Assembly: GCA_026724425.1 (NCBI GenBank) | Contig: JAIUCV010000578.1 | Location: 1 to 64,000 of the forward strand | Reading direction: 5' to 3' | Length of the DNA: 64,000 nucleotides | Origin: Erythrophleum ivorense | Taxonomy: Eukaryota; Streptophyta; Magnoliopsida; Fabales; Fabaceae | In this document: in pieces, positions 25,201-38,717 of the stretch | Numbering within the stretch: the stretch's first letter is position 1 | How the letters are laid out: each line of letters opens with the position of its first letter | Program-made: the position numbers and the translations under genes | Notes under the pieces: generated by a model | Databases searched by the model: none | The model's input: only the letters and a program-made list of their open reading frames with translations | Told to the model about the DNA's origin: nothing

Positions 25201-26287
25201 GCATGCTTAAAAGAAACTTCCAAAATTCAGGTCTTTAATATCAACATAGCCCATTTCCATGTGGTGATGGTAAAAAGCCCATCATTCTAAACAAGCTTCA
25301 TTGTTAACGTATCTTTCTTTCTAGAATGTTTATGTTTCATTTAATTATTATTAAAAAAAAAAGGAAATTGCCAAGGAATATTAAGAGGAGATATTTGTAA
25401 TCAAACTGGTGGCAAGAGCCCAAAATTTATTTTATTGTAAGCTAAACTCTACTATTCAAAGTAGGCAAGTGGGACTGTAAGAAATGGGAAGTATATTTAA
25501 ACAAAAATGAGCTCAAGTACGGAAAACAGAGTACTACTTTTGTACGTAGGAGACGATAAGCTCATCACACAAATCTTATCATTTACTCAATAAGTCATAT
25601 GCCACTTCATTTATGGGAATTGAACTCAAACAAAGATTTCTCTCTCTTAAAGGAAACGAAATTATATTAAAAAAAAAGAAAAAAAAAAAAAGAAATGCAA
25701 GACACTTCACCGCACTTCAAAGAAGCAGAACTTCAGAGGATCCATTCGCATAAACAGGAAGGCAATTTTCTGCAGTAAATAAAGAGTAGGCCATCCACAT
25801 CTCCAGCTTCCCCCCGTTTAAAATTTCCGACACACACAAACTGTACCATTTATATCTTTCTTTATCAAAGGCCACCTCACATGATATTTATCTCAGAAAA
25901 TTTCGCCAGAAAGATGGATGGGAACTTGTTTTTGTCACGTCTTTTTTGTTAAAGTCACAACGCTTTCAAAATTCAGCAATGCAATAGGAGATAGATCCTA
26001 CATCTAAATAAAAGTAGGAGATTACCAGGAAAGATAGTGAATTGAGTGGTATGTCCTTTATCAAACACTTGTTCAGCTCCTCTTCCTGCTTGCTTGGTAG
26101 CAGCAAGTTGGTCTACATAGCTGGGAATCTCCAATGAAAAAGGTTTCATTTGGCCACAAGACTCCCCAAAAATTGATTGGGACCCCAACGCACCCCACCA
26201 CGGGGCTGAAGTTACAGATGACATATTTCCAACGGAATTGTTGACAGTTCCTTCAGCTTCTTTGAAATATGCAGTTTGCATGGCCAT
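22256..26287 (-). CDS. Nuclear factor Y subunit A (NF-YA/HAP2) transcription factor
   Basis: CCAAT-binding subunit that joins an NF-YB/NF-YC dimer in the nucleus. Minus-strand exons: 26287-26026, 24448-24342, 24251-24183, 23062-22922, 22654-22256, giving 325 residues. The N-terminal part has SSVTSAPWWGALGSQS and GESCGQ, the Gln-poor middle has CAKYPYMDQFYGLFSTYG, and the conserved core begins YVNAKQYHGIIRRRQSRAKA (from residue 163; NF-YB/C-binding helix). It continues KPYMHESRHLHAMRRPRGCG to GGRFLNT (DNA-binding part, about 192-217). The core is split by an intron between KRRK and PYMHE. The substitutions GII for GIL and AMRR for ALRR are conservative. The C-terminal tail is Ser/Gly-rich. The start ATG at 26287 is followed two codons later by another ATG (MAMQT). 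Regulation is suggested by two miR169-like sites in the 3'UTR and by uORFs in a separate leader exon. The closest functional parallel is Medicago HAP2-1, which uses both kinds of control. Confidence 0.94.
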
Positions 26288-26822
26288 ATACACACTCCAA
26301 TATGATCCAAATGATGATTATCTTATTTCTGTAGACTTGTTCCTGTAACCAAGGATTTAAATATAAAAACCACCAGTATATTTGAACAAGTGAAAATATG
26401 CAGAGAAAGATTAGTTAAATAATTTAAAAAAAGAAAAAGAAAAAAGAGAAGGGGGCGGGGGGAGCAAAGAGGGAACTTGCACAAAAAATCTGTTTTACCT
26501 TGGTATTACCTAGTCTACCACAGAAACGCAGTTAAAGCCCAGCTGAATCAAAAAGATATATATCAGAACAAGAAAATTTACACAGTTTATTAATCTAGAG
26601 AATGATTGTTGTAGAAAGCCCCAGCTAGAAAGAATTCAAAACTTAAAAATGGAACAAAAACTGCAGAAAGCAGGTATCTGGGCATCAGAGACGAGAAATC
26701 ACAGCTAAGGAAATACGGATAAGCATAATATTAAAAAAAAAAAAAAGCTCAACAGTTTTGAGTATAGAAGACCCATTAATTGAAAGAAGAAGGAAAAAGG
26801 AAAGAAAGGGAGACGAGAGGAC

Positions 26823-26873
26823 TCACATCTGAGTAAGTGCATCAAATTCAACGCAGAAGCAGCGAAACCCCAT
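26823..26873 (-). CDS. uORF 2 in the NF-YA leader (16 aa, intron-dependent)
   Basis: Starts ATGGGGTTTCGC and reads MGFRCFCVEFDALTQM before TGA. The stop lies across the leader splice donor AT|GTGAGT (about 26828), so this version exists only if the leader intron is retained; after splicing the frame would run into the next exon. It overlaps uORF 1 in another frame. Start use is inferred. Confidence 0.4.
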   Translation of the reverse strand: MGFRCFCVEFDALTQM

Positions 26874-26907
26874 CAGGTTGGAGCCATGTTGGTAGAATCA
26901 GAAGCAT
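26848..26907 (-). CDS. uORF 1 in the NF-YA leader (19 aa)
   Basis: ATGCTTCTGATTCTACCAAC begins a 19-residue ORF (MLLILPTWLQPDGVSLLLR) wholly inside the leader exon. It also contains the out-of-frame ATG of a 4-residue ORF (MAPT). Because it is the first ATG in the inferred transcript, it would be expected to reduce main-ORF translation. The transcript start itself is not known. Confidence 0.4.
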   Translation of the reverse strand: MLLILPTWLQPDGVSLLLR

Positions 26908-26994
26908 AAGCACACAAGCTCACAAAAAAAGGAGTAGAAGTAAGGAAGACGGCCGATAAAAGAGTGCAAGTGTAATGGAACTACACGCCAACGA

Positions 26995-26999
26995 CCAAT
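26995..26999 (+). promoter_or_regulatory. CCAAT box next to the NF-YA leader
   Basis: CCAAT lies about 90 bases upstream of uORF 1, within GACCAATGGGC. NF-Y binds CCAAT, so self-regulation is conceivable. The motif is short and may also lie inside the transcript. Confidence 0.25.
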
Positions 27000-27239
27000 G
27001 GGCTTGAGCTTTAATGGAAGCCCTCCTTTCTTACTGTGCGCCCTCTATTTATTTACATTTATCATTTCTCTTGTCACTCCCACCATTCTCTCTCTATTTC
27101 TGTCTCTCATTTCTCGCTCCCATTTTCAATAATCCAAAATTTGTCTCTTCCTTTACTTTTAAATTTGGTTAAAGTATATTATATGCTTTTTTTATATAAC
27201 GTAAAAATATTTATTTTTAATTTATTTTGTAAAAAAGGT

Positions 27240-27470
27240 TAACTTTGTATAATATGAAATTATAATTTTATTTTTAATAGGATAATAAAAATAATTATGC
27301 AAATGTTAATTTTTAATATAGGTTATAATTTTATTTTTAATATAATAGTAAAGATAATCAAGAAAGTAATTTTTTTAAGAAAACAAAATTGTATAAAAAT
27401 TAATTTTATGCAAAATAAACTGACTGTAATTTTTTAACAAAATTATCAAATATAATTTAGTGACAGCTCA
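27240..27470. repeat. Dispersed repeat, copy A
   Basis: Shares an ordered set of words with about 36260-36450: AATATGAAATTAT, TTTTATTTTTAATATAAT(A)GTAAAGATA, a T/A-run, AAAATTGTATA-like and ATCAAATATAATTTA. Divergence is high and ends are unclear, so this is probably an old MITE family. Confidence 0.35.
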
Positions 27471-28987
27471 TGATGGTTTGTGTTTTTTTCTTAATTCATA
27501 TTAAGATTTCTAAAACTATAATTAGAAAGGCGAAAAAAACAATGTCGTAGGAAGGGGACCGTACTATATGCTCCTACCTATTTGGGGGCAATGTCTGTTA
27601 GCGGTTTTCTTATTAAATTTTAACTAATTGCCAGTGGGTTTTAGATATTTGTGAATTTCGTAATATATTAATGTATAATATATATATATATATATATATA
27701 AGGCTATAATTGGTCAAATTATAGATATTTAAATATTACAGCAATATAAATATGGCCTGTTGTATTTCATTTTATATAATGGAAAAAGGACTTTAATTAT
27801 GAATTTAATAATACCTAAGTAGAGTCACTTCCTTAGAAATTGGGTCTACACACAATTTTAGGATGAGTTGGCGTGGGCCATCAACTGGTGAGAGATGGAT
27901 AAGAATACCCTCATTTGCTTTATTTTATCTATTTCTGTCACTCTAATCCCTTCTTTTTAAAATAACCAATTGCTTAAAACTGCTTCGCTGCGAATAAAGC
28001 CCTTGTTTCCATCTCTTAAACCCTTCTAAAAAATAATCAACTTGACCTAATCAATTAAATCAGCTATCAGTTTCACTTTAGTTTATGTGTTAACAGTGAC
28101 AGCATATAACAAGTCTAAGGATAGTACCCCCATCATCTTTTTATAATAGTTATGGGAATTTTCGGATTCCATCCAAAATTATAATCTTTCTTTAAACAAT
28201 CTAAAATAGTACGTTCTTTCACCTTAATATGGTGAAACTGGAATTTAATTTTCACAAAAACTCTCTAAAAAATAAATTAAATTGATAATAAAAATGTCAT
28301 CCTTTTCAACAGAACAATTAAATTTCTTTAAATTTTTCATGATCTTTTTTATTCTGCACTCGAAATGTAATAGTGTCCTTTCGTACTTGGTAATTGGTGA
28401 CTTTTCTTGTGTCTCAAAACACTGATACTTTGACCACGCAAATCTGCAACACTAACATAGTTATAATAATAATAATTTTGACTGTGAAAAGATCTTGAGC
28501 CGTGTTGAAATGAACAAACGGCAAGGTACCATAACAGTGGTGTGCCCTTTTCAGCTCTACCAATTGACATATACTCCATGATTATTTAGGCTTTAATTAA
28601 TTAACCACACCTACATTAACTGCGTTGCTTCCGGCAGGAAATTATATTTATTTGCAAAAAGCAAATTACAGTGTTAATACCATTCGCTCTATAGCCAGTG
28701 CTTATGGTAAAACGTACTAGTTATGTCGCATTCACAGACTTGTTTTATATTAGTTTTGTTGGCGAAATTTTATACATATATATATAGTTGAATTAAATAT
28801 AACAACTTTAAGCAAGAATGGTTAGCCATTTTTTTAACGTTAATAACAAACTCTCTTTACATTTGGTTTGTTGACAACAGCTAGAGAGCGGTGAGGAGCT
28901 TTAAAGGTGGTGTTACAGAATATTTCATCCCACCTCCCTTATTTCTAGACACATTTGATGGGAAGGAGCTATGTTTTTTTTTTCCCC

Positions 28988-28996
28988 CTATAAATA
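28988..28996 (+). promoter_or_regulatory. Isolated TATA-box-like element
   Basis: CTATAAATA within a pyrimidine-rich context (TTTCCCCCTATAAATAAGGG), a good match to a plant core promoter. No protein-coding gene follows; a candidate short exon would end at GAAG|GTACTG near 29140. It could drive a non-coding RNA or be chance. Confidence 0.25.
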
Positions 28997-31317
28997 AGGG
29001 TTCTTAAACTCAGCTTTAGAACAACTTCAATTTACAAAGTACTAATTGTATACACCATCATTAAAGTGTGAAAATCTTGAGCTTAGAAGCATTCTTATTT
29101 GGCAGAAAATTTTATACTCCCGAAGCAATAATGGACGAAGGTACTGTATTGTTTTCACATTTTATTATTTATTGGATATTATATTAAGGTTGTGTATGTC
29201 CTCACTTAGTTTAACAAGAACTCTTAAGATAAGTCACAAGTCATTCTTAATTTAGCCCTTTGGAATATATGGTAACTACACTATGTTTGTTTTTGTTTTT
29301 TTTTTAAATACAAGCCGGCCATGTGTCTTTTATTGTGTTAATTAGAATATAGGATAGAAAAAGTGGTTTATGGGACTTTGGAGTTGGCTCTCTATCATGC
29401 GCAATTGGGATATATATTTAGTGACGGCTTTGAAGATTTTGTCTTCACGCTGCAACCTTGAACCGCATTTTCATAATCCGGCTTAATGTTTTCAACACCA
29501 ACTTGTGTTTAGCTGTAACTTATAAGTTGGCTTTCTATGCTCTTTTATCATCTCCCCCTAATATTACTTTTTTTTCCTTTTTTTTTTTTCGATATGAACC
29601 TTTACCTAATAATTACATTATATAATTGCGAAGACCATAATTATTAACCACCATCTAAAGGAAAAAAGAAACGAAAAGGTATAATAATAATAATAATGGG
29701 AGAGATAGAGAAGGAAGGACCACATATTGATATCAGTGTGTTGGCTCTGTCATTTTTTATTTTTTAAAGCTGCACAGTCATTACCTTGGTTTGGTTGGTT
29801 TTAACGTTAGATGAACAGAAACAGTCCAGAGATTTTTTTTTTTTAATTTCCATTTTAGTTTTTCTTTTTCCTTGTTATCTTATTGATGATGTGGTCAACT
29901 AGATGTATTATACTTTGTGGGATTACTCACTACGTATTTCGGTATTTGAGTCTCGAGCTCTTCTTCTCTCACTAGGTTCTTTTTCCCTCTTTTCTTTTCT
30001 TTTTAGTTTCTTATTGCTAATGAGATAGGTATGACCTAGCGCTAGGAACTGATCAAGTTAAATAAAAATATTAAACAAAAGAAATCTCACATATATAGTC
30101 TTAATTATTTACGTAAACAAAGATTAGAAACTTAGTAAATTATAGGAAAACAATCAAAATCGATCTAAGCATGGTAATCATTTGATATATATATATATTA
30201 GAGATATTTTTCGAGACAAATATATATATATATATATATATATAATATTTACAAATTAAAAAAATAACAAATGTAGAGTGTAAAACCAAATTATATACTA
30301 ATGCATAGTATTGTAGTTGTTGTGCATAGACTTGTTTCCTATCCTCCTGTGTTCCTTTCTATGACGAAAAGTCATTTTTGTTGTGTCAAAAATTTGAGAA
30401 AGAGCAGAATCCTAGGCCTTCCTATACGAACGAAACTATAGTTTTGGAATTGTTAATTATTATCATCTCTATGAATTCTTCAATATATAAAATGTCATAG
30501 TCAGCTTCATAGATTTGTCTCACATTTTTCCTCATTTGTCTCATCTTCGTAGGGTAGGTAAAGCTTAATTTGGCTTAATGAATAAACCCAGGATATATAT
30601 ATATATATATATAAATAATAAGACAAGGTCTATTTGTCCTTCATGTTAAATTAGCCGTTGTTAGGTCGGATATATCTGGAAAAACAAGAAAACCAAGGCC
30701 TTTTACGTTGGTATATAAAAGTTTTTCCTTTTCTAAGTAGCTGAAAACTTATTTATAAGATACTTAAATATAAAAAATATGATAATTTTTAATTTATAAA
30801 TTACATGTATTTAAATAATATTAGAGATTATATATATATATATATATATATTTCATATTTAAAAATTTAATTTTTACCCCTATAATTTGAGTCCAAGATG
30901 CCTTTATATAGCATTCAACGTGGATCAGACTTAGCATAAAATATTATTAAATTGTAACATTTATTTTACAACAATTAATGGAAAAATGAAATCTGCAGTA
31001 CGTTCATCATATAATCAACTCGATCTTATTTCATTTTTGTGCTTACGTTATGTGAGATGATCTGTTGAATCAATATAACACAAAATAAGAGCTTTTTTTT
31101 TTTCCTGTGAGTAAAGAGTTGTGGCGCTAGCTTTTCTCATCATCAGTCATTGTATACGTATGAACCACTAGGAATTGAGGTACACTGCTAATAATAAGAA
31201 GGGGAATAATTTAATTAGTAGGCAGGATAAATTGTTCATTATTTTTTGGTTTTCACAGTTTAAACTATTTAAAGAGTAGTCAATGGTTTATTAGTTGGAA
31301 AGGCTTTCACGTAAAAA

Positions 31318-31660
31318 TAAATTATATAGATTTTTTTAAAAATTTTATCAAAATTATATATTTTTTTTAACTTTCAAAATATACACAAATTTTTTATAAA
31401 ATAAAAAATTAGACTAATTCAATTTTAAATTTTTGACTAAAATATTCTTTATTAACTTATATATATTCTTTTGTTACTTTTAATAAAAACAAAATCTACT
31501 TTTTTATTCTTTATTTGGCATATTCAAAAACAAAATCTATTCTTTTTATTTTATTTATACATCTTTGGATATTAGATTAATAAAAGATATTTTAATAAAT
31601 AAATTTAAGATTAGACTAAAATATATTTTTTAAAAATAAAAAGAAAATCTACATAATTTA
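31318..31660. mobile_element. Candidate MITE with 17-bp terminal inverted repeats
   Basis: TAAATTATATAGATTTT at 31318-31334 is matched by its inverted form at 31644-31660 (TAAATTATGTAGATTTT on the minus strand), with one mismatch. The interior is non-coding and AT-rich. I found no convincing target-site duplication, so superfamily is not assigned. Confidence 0.45.
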
Positions 31661-34600
31661 CCCTATTTGTAAATATAAACTAATAGATATATATATTTAT
31701 TTATTTATGTATATACATACATATATATTTGATCAATTAATATGAAGACACATGACATTTTTTTGGGAAAAGAAGTACAATATTTTAAGAATTAGAATAA
31801 AGAAAAAGATAAAATAAGAATCGGACCCGCGAAATATAAGCCCTCATGATATTTAAATTCGCAGAAAATGTCACTGTAAATTTTTAGATTATAGAGGCAC
31901 ACGTTATAAATAAAATTGATTTTTTTTTTAAAGTAGTGTCTAAATTTCTGTATATTTTCGTTGTTGACACGTGTTCTCAGTGGCTAAATTTATTTTTTTT
32001 GAAAAAATAGCAAATTAAATTCATTCAAGAATTCATCATAGAAACTCTTATTTAATTTGTTCCCTCACACTACCAAAGTAAAAAAGTAATCTGAGACAAT
32101 TTATTACTGATGGTTAAAGGAAGTGCCGCTAAATAACAAACTGAATCCCGTTTAAATACAATTTATTTATTTATTTAGTATTAATTGAAAAAAGATAATT
32201 ATATACTTAATGCCTAATTATTGTTCTAAGATTTTTTTTTAAACCCCTGTGAGTATTAATTACTTTAGAAGGTACATCCTCTTCCTGTTCGGTTCATTTT
32301 ACTAATTTAATTATCACTCTCTATTTCGAGAGTTGTGGAAGTACATTCCTTTTCGTTTATTTGAACAAGTCAATGTTTCCCAATAAAGTTTCCCCGAACG
32401 TGTATTATCCATTTAGGCAAATAATAGAAAATTTTTCCTGTGAAGAATTTGAATTATGACAAAACCGGTTGAAAAAAGTCCGAGGAAGACGAATATTCAG
32501 TTTAGATTCCTCAAAATCTTGTTAGATAAGACTAAAAATGATGGTTTTTTCAACTCTACGGATAAACTACTCAAAGAACATCCTCAAATGATTCCCATTC
32601 TGGTTTTACTAGCCTTAACAAACACCTTAACATAACTTCGTCTTAAATTTAGGTCTTCCATCTCTGAAAAACCTTTTTGCAGTGTAGTAGTTTCTAAAAT
32701 AGTACATTCTTTTGGTATGGATGGGACCCAACATAGACAATCACTCCCTCCTCTTTAAGGAAACTCAGCTGGTAAAGAAGCAACCAAAGAGAGACTCAAC
32801 TTAGATAGGGCCATTTTTTATTTTCCTCCTTTCCCCTTTAAGATCATAACTTTTTAGGGTTTTTGCTTTAATAAGGAAACCAAAGTCTTTATACACCTTT
32901 TTTTTTATTATTGATAATTAGACTAAATCTATCATCAAGATTAAAGTGTTTACAGATATATTTTGATGAATTTGTGACATTTAATTCTTAACTTTTCTTT
33001 TCTTGAAAAATAAGTGGAAAGCTTAAAAATATCAAATAAATCTTGTTCTCATCATTAAATTCTTGTGCTGAATTATACTTATAAACTTAATATTATATCA
33101 TTAATTCAAAACTTGAAAACATTATATTTATATAATCCCCGATTAATCTATATGGTAAAATTTGTTCTACTTATCCTTGAATCCGAACAGAATAAACATA
33201 TCCAAAGTAAATTCCTTTCATATATCTATTATAATTAGTTTGTCATATAACTTTTACAAATGGGGATGTATTTAAGAATTTTATAGCATTTGGCATGTCA
33301 TAGTGACGCGTGGAGATGCAAAAGCACAAGGGAGATCCAAGTGGAAATCTAGCGTAAGGGCACGTAGAAAAGAAAGAGGTGGGGGGCTTGATTTGCAATC
33401 CACATCGATTGAGAATAAGGAACCTCAACTTTTGCACTTAATAAAGACTAGCAGACACCTCCACCATGTGGATCTATGGGTGAAGAGAACCTTTTCCTTT
33501 GCTTTTTTCCTACTAAAATATAACTACAGAAGCAGCAGGTTGTGGGTGGGAGTGAGAGAAAGAGACCTCCATATTCCTTAAAGTTGGCCCTGCATCACCG
33601 TGTGGGCTCAAGTGGATCCACATATATAGTGAGAACGCTTTTGATTGTGTGCTTTATTGTATGCAGTACACCTTATCTACGATTATTAAATTACTTCTTT
33701 GGATGTTTTCTGCAACAGACGATGGAAATATGAGTCAACAAGAAAATCATCTTCTCATTCTCATGTTTATGTTATATACTATTACATTTCTAGAAGTGTT
33801 GTCCTTCATGACGTACGTTAATTTAAAGTTTACAAGATAATTATGAATAATCAAGGAAACTAGCTAGCTAGCTAGCTAACCTAAGATGGTAATACATATA
33901 GGTAGCTAGATTAGGGACAATACAATTAACTAAGTACTTAGCGCAGTTCATTTTGTGCAGGTAGAACTCACAAGATCAAACTATAATGTAATAAAGTTAA
34001 ACGAAAATTGATAAAACAGTAAATTAAAAATTCATTCTCACAACACATGAATTCACCACAATTAATTAGCAATCATATATCACGGCGATGATGAAGTATT
34101 GATCAGAACTAGCTAGAGTCCGAGGATCAGAGGGCTTTAGCGGTTCTATCATTTCAACGATTCTAAAAGCTAGCTATAAGCTATTTACTACACCTTTTTT
34201 CCTTTGGTGTTTTGTTTTGGTTTTCGGGGAGGGGGGGATGACGTGTACATAAAACAATTAAGTCAACGCAACTGATTAGGATTGTTCATCAACCAAGACC
34301 ATCAAAATTTCCTCTCTCTCTCTTCCCAATTCAACTTACTTTCTTCCTCTTCCAAAGTATTAGTTGATTGAAAAATTTTTGAGCATATCATTTTATGCAT
34401 AAAATAAGTACAAAAAATTATGCGTGCTAGAATTTATATCTAAGAATTTCTTGAGCTAGTATTGTAGTTATAACTATATATATCTGTCAAGTTTAAAACT
34501 AGAGTCCGAAACTTCACACACGTACATTAGGTAGAACCATTTTTTCCAATAAAATTAAATCTATAATTTCTATCCTAACACAATATATATACCTATTTCT

Positions 34601-37600
34601 TCTCTTTTCTGTTTTTGAAAATTTCTAATGTGTTAACATGAGCCTCTGTGCGTAACCTCTTACACTTTATCTTGTGTCAGTTTTTTTCTTATTTAGCAAA
34701 AGAGCTATTCCCTGTTCCAAACTGAAGATAATAAAATAACATTACTGGCATAATTAACCTTTCGCTAAACGCAAAGACTGCCATCGATGATTTAATAGGT
34801 GAGAAAGACATAAATTTGCTTTCACTTTCTATTGAAAAGCACACGCTTTTTTTTTTTTTTTGAAATTTCCCCGAACCTCTAGAACATTCATTAGTGTCTG
34901 GGTCACCAGAAATTGAAGATAGATAGGTGCGAAGTTTAAATTGCAGAGAAAGTGGCTTTAAGAACATTAAATAACAGCAAAACCAACAAATGTTGGGTTT
35001 GAGGTACAAATGTGCAAGGTGGAGTTTGGATTGGTCATAAGCTCCAAACAACGACTCAACAAAAAAGTTAAATCGATTTTGGACACAAAATCTAAGTGGA
35101 AGTTTGAAAACAAATTGAATGTATAACAAACGTGCTATAGAAAATTAAAAAAGAAATGATATAGGGCAAGGCGGGGCGTGAAGAATTCATTAATTTGCTC
35201 TTACACTAAGCAACAAATATAGACACATGGTAAAAACATACTGAACTCTATTAATGCAAATACATATTAAAGTTAGACGGGGAGGCAAATTAATTAATAA
35301 TAATCATCAAGCAGTGATTGTGTTCAAAAACTTGATCGTCCTAACCATACATACAGATTACGAAAGCAAGAGGCAAATTTATTGGGGAGATTCAAGAAGA
35401 TTCAAGGGAAGTCATGGTCATCTGAGAGGCAATTGATGATCACAATTGAAGAAAAGCTAGCATGCGTCCAAAATCAACATCTTTATTCACAAGAAAAGGT
35501 GGTGGACATTATGACAAATCAACATCTAACTCTTGTAAGAAACTTCAGAATTCAGACAAAACGCTTTTGTTGCTGCACATTGATTAACAAAAGTACCACA
35601 CCTGCTCATGAAAATTAATTATTAGGGTTTATAGAACTGGCAGTCAAGATCAATAATTAGGGACACTGATCGGTTCACAATTTTAAAAAATAAAAATAAA
35701 AATTGAAAATCAATATTTGAGCTGCATTGTTTTTGTTAGTTTTTGAAGTATTTTTGCACATGGACTTTTTTATTAAGTATGTTTTGTGTAGTTATATACG
35801 TAATATTTCACATAGGAGATAACTTTCCTAATTTCAGTTGTAGTTTAGTCCAAGTTTAATTAACAAATTAAAGTTGATAACTTCTTCGTTGTGAAGTTTG
35901 ATATTTAATTTTTGAGAATTTTAATTTTTTAAACACCTAAAAAAATATTAATTATTATGTTTGGATAATAAAAATAAAATTCATAAATTATATATATTTG
36001 AAATAATATACAGATAGATTTTGATATATATATATATATATATTCAACTTTTGAGTAAACTAATAAAAGTCAGTTATTTTAACCTCTCCAGAAATTTAGC
36101 TAAATTACATTTCATATCTCTCTTAATTCAAAAATTATGTTCCTGATATTTTGATATATATTGGAGACAATTTTTTCTAATTTATTTTATGTTAAAGAAG
36201 TTCACTTTATGAAAATCATGAAACTATGCTCTTATTATTAATATGACAGTAAAAGTAATTAGGTTAAGCTCTAATATGAAATTATGTTTTTATTTTTATT
36301 ATAATAATAAAGATAGTTAAATAATATTATTTTTTAAAAAAAATTATATATTGTTTAGAAAATCAACTTCATAGATAAAAAACAAATTAGAAGAGAGTTG
36401 AGTATTGCAATTTTTAAAATAAGAAAGATATCAAATATAATTTAATCAAATTTCAAAGAAGTTAATATAATTTACTCTACTAACAAATTAATTCCCAAAT
36501 TTATATATTCATTTAGCTTTAGTCCCTAAATTTTAAGTAGTGTATGAGTTAATCTTCAAAAAAATATATAGTTTGTTAGAAATTTGTCCTCCTATCAAGT
36601 AACTCATAGTTGTTATCTAAATTACGTTGACTATGCCGTTTTTCCAATGAAATGGATTTCTCTTGAATAGCTTATAACTTTAAATTATCATAGGGGAATG
36701 ATGAATATATCTTACATTTGTTCAATTTTGATTTCTTTAAACAGGAGATAAGAATTCTAAAATTCCATATACCCTTGTTTTTATTTTTTTTTTTTTAACT
36801 CTAACGAGTGCAGACTATAACAAACCAACTAGCTTAATTATAAAGACAGCAAATTTTGCATGGTACTAGCCATGAGATATTCGATGTAAAGACTAGCTTG
36901 TAATGAGTTGGATTTTAGAAAAAAAAAAAAAACTATGCACTCCAAAATATTTGGGAACTAATTTATTAGTTTACTCTCAAAATTTCTATAAATAAATTTT
37001 TAAGTACTTAAAACATTAAAATATTAATGTAGCAAACACTATTCGACGAAGATTACTGAATACCATTAGAGTATTTGGACTTGAACGAATCTGAAGTCTT
37101 TTTTGTTCTCTCATTTCCTGTTTTTTATTTTTATAAAAAATGAGTGAAAATATATTTGGTAGAATTTACAAGAAAATATTTTATAAAAACATCTTTTAAA
37201 TATGCTGAAAGCAAAAAATGTCTAAAAATGACTTTCAACGTCTCCACTGTTGACCGATAAAATTTTAATAGTTTTACAAGAAGATATACATACTTGTATT
37301 GCTCTCTAACCATATGAATTTTAAAAAAATAGGTGAAATTTATTGTTATTTAAGTTAATTTGATTTGAAAATAAATTAAGATGAACAAATTTTTAACCTC
37401 ACAAAACCAAACAAACATATTTTTTAAATAATCAAAATTTATAAATAAAAATACATTTCAAAAAATAAAAATAAAGAACAAAAACTCAATGTTTTTAGAA
37501 ACCAAACCCACCCTAAAGTTCTTTCCTCCCTCTAATTCTATGTTTGGATGGATGGAAATAAATGAATAAAAAGAGAAAATAAAAAAAATATTTTTATTTT

Positions 37601-38210
37601 GTTTGAAAGATTTAAAAATAGAGGAAGAGAATGGGAATACATGGGTAGGTGTTTCCATTCTTCCCCCTCAAAACACCAACTTTTGTTCCCTCCCAAATTG
37701 GGTGGAAGGGGAGGAATGCCAAATTTTATTTATTGATTTACAATTTCACTTTTTACAACCTAATTTGTTGTCATTCTTTTCATACTTTCACTGCAAATTT
37801 AATATTGCTGAAGACATTTTCTCTTTAAACAGGTAACTTTTATTCATTCTTACAACTATTATTATGAATATAGAATTATCATCTCCATCTTTTAAATTTT
37901 CATAGGAAATTCTTGTTCCTTCTCAACTTGTAGATCTCTTTGATTTTTATTTAATATTAGTAGCTTCTTTGATAGCCTCTCTGTCACTGTTCGGATACTC
38001 ATCACCTCTTTTCTTCTCAATTAAGAAAGAGTTGCCTAATAATCCATTCCTTTGGGCGATTTCTATAAAACTTGGAAGAAAATGAATGACTCAGCCAATT
38101 TCTATAAAACTTTCTACACTTACAATTACAGGTAACTTTCATTTGATCAGCGAGAGTTAATGTTGAAGTGTATTATTCCAAGCTACCCAACAAACAAGCA
38201 CGTTGTAGAT
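31661..38210. other. Intergenic desert, right part
   Basis: AT-rich DNA with a (GCTA)n run at 33859-33878, (TA)n near 36024-36042, the second copy of the dispersed repeat (about 36260-36450) and slightly GC-richer patches at 33300-33640 and 35160-35640. I recognise no protein in these patches. A TATATA element lies at about 33621, with no gene after it. Confidence 0.5.
36260..36450. repeat. Dispersed repeat, copy B
   Basis: Diverged relative of the segment at about 27240-27470, in the same orientation, with TAATATGAAATTATG near its start and ATCAAATATAATTTAATC near its end. Confidence 0.35.
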
Positions 38211-38215
38211 TTATA
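38211..38215. repeat. Left target-site duplication of the copia element
   Basis: TTATA, repeated at 45710-45714 directly after the 3' LTR. Five bases is the usual length for Ty1/copia elements, but the sequence is low in complexity. Confidence 0.5.
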
Positions 38216-38715
38216 TATTAGATTATTTTATTATTTAATTAATGATTTTTGAAATATTTTAAATAAAATCAAATTAAAATATTCTGTAGTCTATTTTTGA
38301 ATATTAAATTTAAAATATCGAATAATATTCCTCACCTTTAGGGATCTGATCTTGCTAGATATTTTGGAATACTGAATAGTGGATATTTGCACATTAGTTA
38401 ATTGATCTCTTTTAATAAGTGGTCGAATTTTAACATTAGAATTCTTTTAATATTTCTAATAAATAAAGTTAGTCAACAATTCATTACCGTGACTTAGACG
38501 TTTATCAAAAAATTTCTCCTTAGACTAATATCTCTTTACTATTTTTCTCTTATGCTTTTGATCCTTTCATATTTCTCCGTGGATTAATTGAATTGGGTTT
38601 TCTGCATCAAATATTAGATAGCATAGCTAGAGGTTAGATTCTTAATTTTGCTTCTGCAATTTTTGTGTTATTTGATTTGGAATTTAATTTTGACTAAATT
38701 GCATAAAAGTTAACA
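38216..38715 (+). repeat. 5' LTR of the copia element
   Basis: About 500 bases alignable along their whole length with 45201-45709, for example GTGGATTAATTGAATTGGGT and AATAAAGTTAG(T/C)CAACAAT(T/C)CAT. It starts TA where the other copy has the canonical TG, and ends TTAACA. Confidence 0.8.
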
Positions 38716-38717
38716 TA

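Larger units (their letters stand above)
27000..31317. other. Intergenic desert, left part
   Basis: AT-rich DNA with (TA)n tracts near 27677-27700, 30186-30200, 30222-30243, 30594-30612 and 30830-30850. It has one copy of a diverged dispersed repeat (about 27240-27470) and a TATA-like element at 28988. ORFs up to 76 codons have no recognisable product. Confidence 0.55.
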
